From: Ardenticatenaceae bacterium
GTDB taxonomy: Bacteria > Chloroflexota > Anaerolineae > Promineifilales > Promineifilaceae
Direction of reading: 5' to 3'
Assembly: GCA_020634315.1 (NCBI GenBank)
Contig: JACKBV010000008.1
Span: forward strand, 75,201 to 139,200
DNA length: 64,000 nucleotides
Shown: positions 60,670-64,000 of the stretch, one piece after another
Position numbering within the stretch: the stretch's first letter is position 1
Layout: the number at the start of each line of letters is the position of its first letter
The notes under the pieces: generated by a model
What the model was told of the DNA's origin: nothing
Seen by the model: only the letters and a program-made list of their open reading frames with translations
Database searches by the model: none
Position numbers and translations under genes: made by a program

Positions 60670-61617
60670 ATGGCAACTTACGAGAAAGCAGAAACACCCC
60701 CTGTGCCCCCACCGGCTGCAAAGCAGCAGAAAAGCGGCACATATCGAGAAACGATTATCGAAACCTTGATCCGTTTTTGCGGATTTTCTGCCATCATCAT
60801 TATCACCCTCATCTTTGTTTTTCTGGCGCGTGAAGGAGCGCCAACCTTCTTTGAAGTTCCCCTCTCTAATTTATTAAGCAAACGCTGGTATCCCATTGAG
60901 GAAATGTACGGCCTTCTCCCGTTGGTGGTTGGCTCTTTGCTGGTGACAATTGGCGCGGTCGTCATTGCCGTGCCGCTGGGATTGACAACGGCCGTTTACC
61001 TTGGAGAATTCGCCCCCGCCTGGCAGCGCGAACTGCTCAAACCCCTCATCGAAGTATTAGCCGGTATTCCCTCCATCGTCCTCGGCTTTCTTGGCTGGGT
61101 AGCACTGGCACCGCTGGTGCAAAATCTAGGCGCACCCAGCGGCCTCACCGCCTTCACCGGAGCCATCATTCTCGCCTACATGTCATTGCCCACCATCATC
61201 AGCATCACCGAAGATGCGCTCTACGCCGTGCCCAAAGAGTACCGCGACGGCGCACTGGCTATCGGTGCCACCAAATGGCAAACCATCTGGCGTGTCGTTT
61301 TGCCTGCCGCCCGCTCTGGCATTGTCATTGCCATCATGCTCGGTATCGGCCGTGCCATTGGCGAGACAATGGCCGTGATGCTCGTCACCGGCAACGCCGC
61401 CAATATCCCCGAACTAGGCATCAGCGCCTTCTTCCAGCCGGTGCGCACCATGACGGCAACCATTGCCGCCGAAATGGGGGAAGTGGCGCAGGGCAGCACA
61501 CATTATCACACCTTGTTTGGCATTGGCATTTTGCTCTTCCTCCTCACCTTTCTCATCAATTCACTGGCTGCGCGATTTGTCGGCAGCAGTCAGCCGCGCC
61601 GTGGAGCACAGCTATGA
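60670..61617 (+). CDS. pstC: Phosphate ABC transporter permease PstC (second copy)
   Basis: 315 residues from the ATG at 60670 (MATYEKAETPPVP), after GAAGGAG; the frame is open further upstream through a repeat. Six membrane segments; LTTAVYLGEFAPAWQRELLKP, EVLAGIPSIVLGFLGW and coupling loop EDALYAVPKEYRDGALAIGATKWQTIW. It pairs with the PstA that follows through an ATGA overlap. Confidence 0.95.
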   Translation: MATYEKAETPPVPPPAAKQQKSGTYRETIIETLIRFCGFSAIIIITLIFVFLAREGAPTFFEVPLSNLLSKRWYPIEEMYGLLPLVVGSLLVTIGAVVIAVPLGLTTAVYLGEFAPAWQRELLKPLIEVLAGIPSIVLGFLGWVALAPLVQNLGAPSGLTAFTGAIILAYMSLPTIISITEDALYAVPKEYRDGALAIGATKWQTIWRVVLPAARSGIVIAIMLGIGRAIGETMAVMLVTGNAANIPELGISAFFQPVRTMTATIAAEMGEVAQGSTHYHTLFGIGILLFLLTFLINSLAARFVGSSQPRRGAQL

Positions 61618-62459
61618 ACCGACAACAGACGCAAAAAGTGGCAACGATCATCATCAGCGGCGTAGCCGCTCTGGTGATCATCCCTATCATTTTGATTTTG
61701 GCCTATGTCTTTATCAAGGGGATTGGGGCAATTAACTGGACGTTTCTCAGCCAACCGCCGCGTAATGGCATGACGGAGGGGGGCATTATGCCCGCACTGC
61801 TGGGGACGATCTTGTTGACCTTGGGAACGGCCGTTACCGCCATTCCCCTCGCCATTGGTGCCGCCATCTATCTGGCCGAATACGCAGGCGACAACCGCAC
61901 CACACGCCTCATCCGCCTCGCCATCGTCAACCTCGCCGGCATTCCTTCCATTGTATATGGCCTGTTCGGACTGGGCGCATTTGTCCTCTTCCTCAACTTC
62001 GGCACCTCCATTCTCGCCGGATCACTCACATTGGGCATCATGACCTTGCCCGTCGTCATCAGCACGGCCGAAGAAGCGATCCTCGCCGTACCGCAAGAGT
62101 TCCGCGTTGTCAGCCTCAGCCTCGGCGCGACGCGCTGGCAAACCATTCGCCGTCAGGTTCTCCCGCACGCCTTGCCCGGCATCATGACCGGCGTCATCTT
62201 GGGTTTAAGCCGTGCCGCTGGCGAAACGGCTCCCATTCTCTTCACCGTCGCCGCCTTCTACCTGCCCGAACTCCCCACATCAATTTTCGATCAGACTATG
62301 GCCTTGCCCTATCATCTCTACGTCATCTCCACACAAGTGCCGGGCATGCCCATTGAAATCCAATATGGCACAGCATTGGTGCTGCTCATGCTCGTGCTGC
62401 TGCTCACCCTGGTGGCGACATTCATTCGCTCCACCATGCGCCGCCGGAGGGAATGGTAA
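61614..62459 (+). CDS. pstA: Phosphate ABC transporter permease PstA (plain form)
   Basis: 281 residues from the ATG at 61614 (MNRQQTQKVATIIISG), which overlaps the pstC stop as ATGA. Six membrane segments, AAIYLAEYAGDN, NLAGIPSIVYGLFGLG and coupling loop EEAILAVPQEFRVVSLSLGATRWQTIRR. There is no inserted binding domain, in contrast to the PstA of the leftward operon. Stop and next start overlap as TAATG. Confidence 0.95.
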   Translation: MNRQQTQKVATIIISGVAALVIIPIILILAYVFIKGIGAINWTFLSQPPRNGMTEGGIMPALLGTILLTLGTAVTAIPLAIGAAIYLAEYAGDNRTTRLIRLAIVNLAGIPSIVYGLFGLGAFVLFLNFGTSILAGSLTLGIMTLPVVISTAEEAILAVPQEFRVVSLSLGATRWQTIRRQVLPHALPGIMTGVILGLSRAAGETAPILFTVAAFYLPELPTSIFDQTMALPYHLYVISTQVPGMPIEIQYGTALVLLMLVLLLTLVATFIRSTMRRRREW

Positions 62460-63223
62460 TGACCCAATCTGCTAAATTAACCATTCGCGACCTGTCCTTC
62501 ACCTATGCTGACGGCACACAGGCTTTGCGCCAAATCAACCTGGAAGTCCGACCAAACGAGCTTTTTGTGCTGTTTGGGCCATCACGCAGCGGTAAATCCA
62601 CGCTGCTGCGCCTCTTTAATCGCCTCTCTGATCTACAGACACGCGCCAGCCGCAGCGGCGACATTTTCCTGGATGGGCAAGACATTTTTGCCAAAGAGGT
62701 GGACATCTACAACTTGCGCCGCCGCGTCAGTATGGTCTTTGCCATCCCCACGCCCTTGCCCGGTTCCATTTACGACAACCTTGTTTATGGCCTGCTCGTC
62801 TCTGGTATCCGCGACAAGGCGACCCTGGATGAACGCGCCGAACGCGCTTTGCGGCAAGCTGCCTTGTGGGATGAAGTGAAGGATCGCCTGCATGCATCTG
62901 CCTTTGCCCTGTCTGGCGGGCAGAAGCAGCGCCTATGCCTGGCACGCAGTCTGGCACTTGAACCAGAAGTGGTGCTGCTGGACAACCCGACATCGGGTTT
63001 GGACCCCATCTCAACGGCCGTTGTCGAACGCTCACTTTACGAACTAAAACAGCAGTACACCATCATCATGGTGCCACACAGCGTACAACAGGCGGCGCGT
63101 GTTGCTGACCGCACCGCCTTTTTGCTCGATGGCGAGGTTGTGGAAGTAGGCACACAGCGCCAAATCTTCTTCAATCCAAAAGATAAACGTACCGAAGATT
63201 ACGTCATGGGCAGGTTTGGCTAA
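62459..63223 (+). CDS. pstB: PstB-type ATPase with degenerate Walker B and Q-loop
   Basis: 254 residues from the ATG at 62459, which overlaps the pstA stop (TAATG); an ATG at 62453 is also possible. Walker A is GPSRSGKST (40-48). The Q-loop reads MVFAIPTPLP, with Ala 95 in place of the catalytic Gln. The signature LSGGQKQRL (151-159) is intact. Walker B ends LLDNPTSGLD, with Asn 176 replacing the catalytic Glu. His 207 is kept (VPHSVQQ). As a homodimer it should hydrolyse ATP poorly. It is followed at once by a second PstB with the opposite defect. Confidence 0.9.
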   Translation: MTQSAKLTIRDLSFTYADGTQALRQINLEVRPNELFVLFGPSRSGKSTLLRLFNRLSDLQTRASRSGDIFLDGQDIFAKEVDIYNLRRRVSMVFAIPTPLPGSIYDNLVYGLLVSGIRDKATLDERAERALRQAALWDEVKDRLHASAFALSGGQKQRLCLARSLALEPEVVLLDNPTSGLDPISTAVVERSLYELKQQYTIIMVPHSVQQAARVADRTAFLLDGEVVEVGTQRQIFFNPKDKRTEDYVMGRFG

Positions 63224-63993
63224 TGATTAACTATAACGCACCCAACAAAATTGAAGTCCGCCAGTTCAGCTTCTTTTATGGTGATTTTCAGGCATTGATT
63301 GACCTGAACATTCCCATTCGCGCCAACCAGATCACCGCCCTCATTGGCCCATCTGGCTGCGGCAAGTCCACCTTTTTACGCGCACTTAATCGCATGAATG
63401 ACACCATTCCTGGCGTGCGTGCCACCGGCGAAGTGCTGCTGGATGGAGAAAACATTTACGCGCCAGAAGTGGATGTGGTCAATTTGCGCCAGCGTGTTGG
63501 CATGGTCTTTCAACGGCCGAATCCTTTCCCGCAAAGCATCTATGACAATGTCGCCTTTGGCCCACGCGTGCTCAACATGACCAAAACGAACAATCTGGAC
63601 GAGTTGGTAGAGAGCAGTTTGCAAGGGGCTGTGCTTTGGGATGAAGTGAAAGATAAACTGCACAGTCCGGCACAGGCGCTAAATCCGGGGCAGCAGCAGC
63701 GCCTCTGTATTGCGCGGGCCATTGCTGTGAAACCAGAAGTCATCTTGATGGATGAGCCGTGCTCGGCGTTAGACCCGGTGGCAACACTGCACGTCGAGAG
63801 CTTGATGCGACAGTTGGCGGAGAATTACACCATTGTCATTGTCACGCACAATATGCAGCAAGCGGGTCGCGCTTCTGATTGGACTGGCTTTTTCTGGCTG
63901 GGACGCCTGGTGGAGTTTAATGAAACGGGCATGCTCTTCACAAATCCCAAGGAAGAGTTAACGGAGTTGTATATTACCGGACGACAAGGATAG
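63223..63993 (+). CDS. pstB: PstB-type ATPase with degenerate signature motif
   Basis: 256 residues; ATG at 63223 overlaps the previous stop (TAATG). Walker A GPSGCGKST (42-50), Q-loop Gln 97 (MVFQRPNPFP), Walker B LMDEPCSALD with Glu 178, and His 209 (VTHNMQQ) are all intact, but the signature reads LNPGQQQRL (153-161) instead of LSGGQ. Combined with the preceding ATPase, its intact Walker site would face the partner's intact LSGGQ. Probably an obligate heterodimer; see findings. Confidence 0.9.
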   Translation: MINYNAPNKIEVRQFSFFYGDFQALIDLNIPIRANQITALIGPSGCGKSTFLRALNRMNDTIPGVRATGEVLLDGENIYAPEVDVVNLRQRVGMVFQRPNPFPQSIYDNVAFGPRVLNMTKTNNLDELVESSLQGAVLWDEVKDKLHSPAQALNPGQQQRLCIARAIAVKPEVILMDEPCSALDPVATLHVESLMRQLAENYTIVIVTHNMQQAGRASDWTGFFWLGRLVEFNETGMLFTNPKEELTELYITGRQG

Positions 63994-64000
63994 TTGTCGG

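Larger units (their letters stand above)
1008..63021. repeat. Dispersed palindrome ACGGCCGT, about 118 copies
   Basis: The 8-mer ACGGCCGT, usually inside AACGGCCGTT, recurs across the window; the first copy is at 1008 and the last at 63014. In genes it is read in all three frames, giving Thr-Ala-Val, Asn-Gly-Arg or Arg-Pro-(Phe/Leu/Ser/Tyr), so the DNA word and not a peptide is conserved. Single-base variants (ACGGCCGA, GCGGCCGT, TCGGCCGT) occur but are much rarer. Few or no copies lie in ftsH, proA, the DUF11 gene at 16.7-18.9 kb, phoU/pstB and pstS. The count is by eye and may be off by a few. Confidence 0.9.

Overview
The window looks like a chromosomal segment of a Chloroflexota bacterium, probably Anaerolineae-like. 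This rests on family content and style (DUF6062, membrane Ser/Thr kinases fused to extracellular sensor domains, secreted DUF11 and lamin-tail proteins, a long class II aldolase, moderately high GC), not on a marker tree. No rRNA, tRNA, CRISPR array, insertion sequence or prophage was recognised. The whole window is peppered with one 8-bp palindrome, ACGGCCGT (usually AACGGCCGTT). I counted about 118 copies by eye where chance predicts one or two, in coding and non-coding DNA and in all reading frames, like the HIP1 palindrome of cyanobacteria.

Region 0.1-15.2 kb: a tandem repeat, then a minus-strand phospho-signalling island. In transcription order it holds a von Willebrand A protein, a PP2C phosphatase, three transmembrane Ser/Thr kinases with different extracellular domains (TolB-like propeller, formylglycine-enzyme-like, M14-carboxypeptidase-like), a propeller/CapA-like/M1-peptidase lipoprotein, an FHA plus winged-helix regulator and a LiaF-like membrane protein. 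Every large gene except the vWA and FHA genes carries frameshifts (at least 16 in total), often at short homopolymers and with no other damage. Related REP-like inverted repeats lie near both ends of the island.

Region 15.2-31 kb: a repeat-filled spacer, a RarD-like transporter, a DUF11 surface protein, a methyltransferase, an aldolase, proBA, a 47-residue membrane protein, a CBS protein, a second type of Ser/Thr kinase, ftsH, a 7TM/GAF sensor-like protein and a DUF6062 protein. Region 31-38 kb: a secreted M1 peptidase, an FGGY sugar kinase and a large secreted nuclease-like protein.

Region 38-53 kb: dnaA behind an AT-rich 0.8-kb spacer, a YyaL-type thioredoxin protein with a GNAT enzyme, a GT-C-like membrane protein, a PEP-utilising dikinase-like enzyme, an ATPase, an operon of a histone-deacetylase-like enzyme with two arrestin-like proteins, arsenate reductase and a TolB-like protein.

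Region 52.4-64 kb: two divergent phosphate-transport operons around a spacer with PHO-box-like 11-bp direct repeats. Both are unusual. The leftward operon (pstS-pstC-pstA-pstB-phoU) has a PstS made of two almost identical binding domains, and a PstA carrying a circularly permuted PstS-like domain between its first two membrane segments. The rightward operon (pstS-pstC-pstA-pstB-pstB) encodes two ATPases with complementary defects, which together would form one canonical and one degenerate ATP site.
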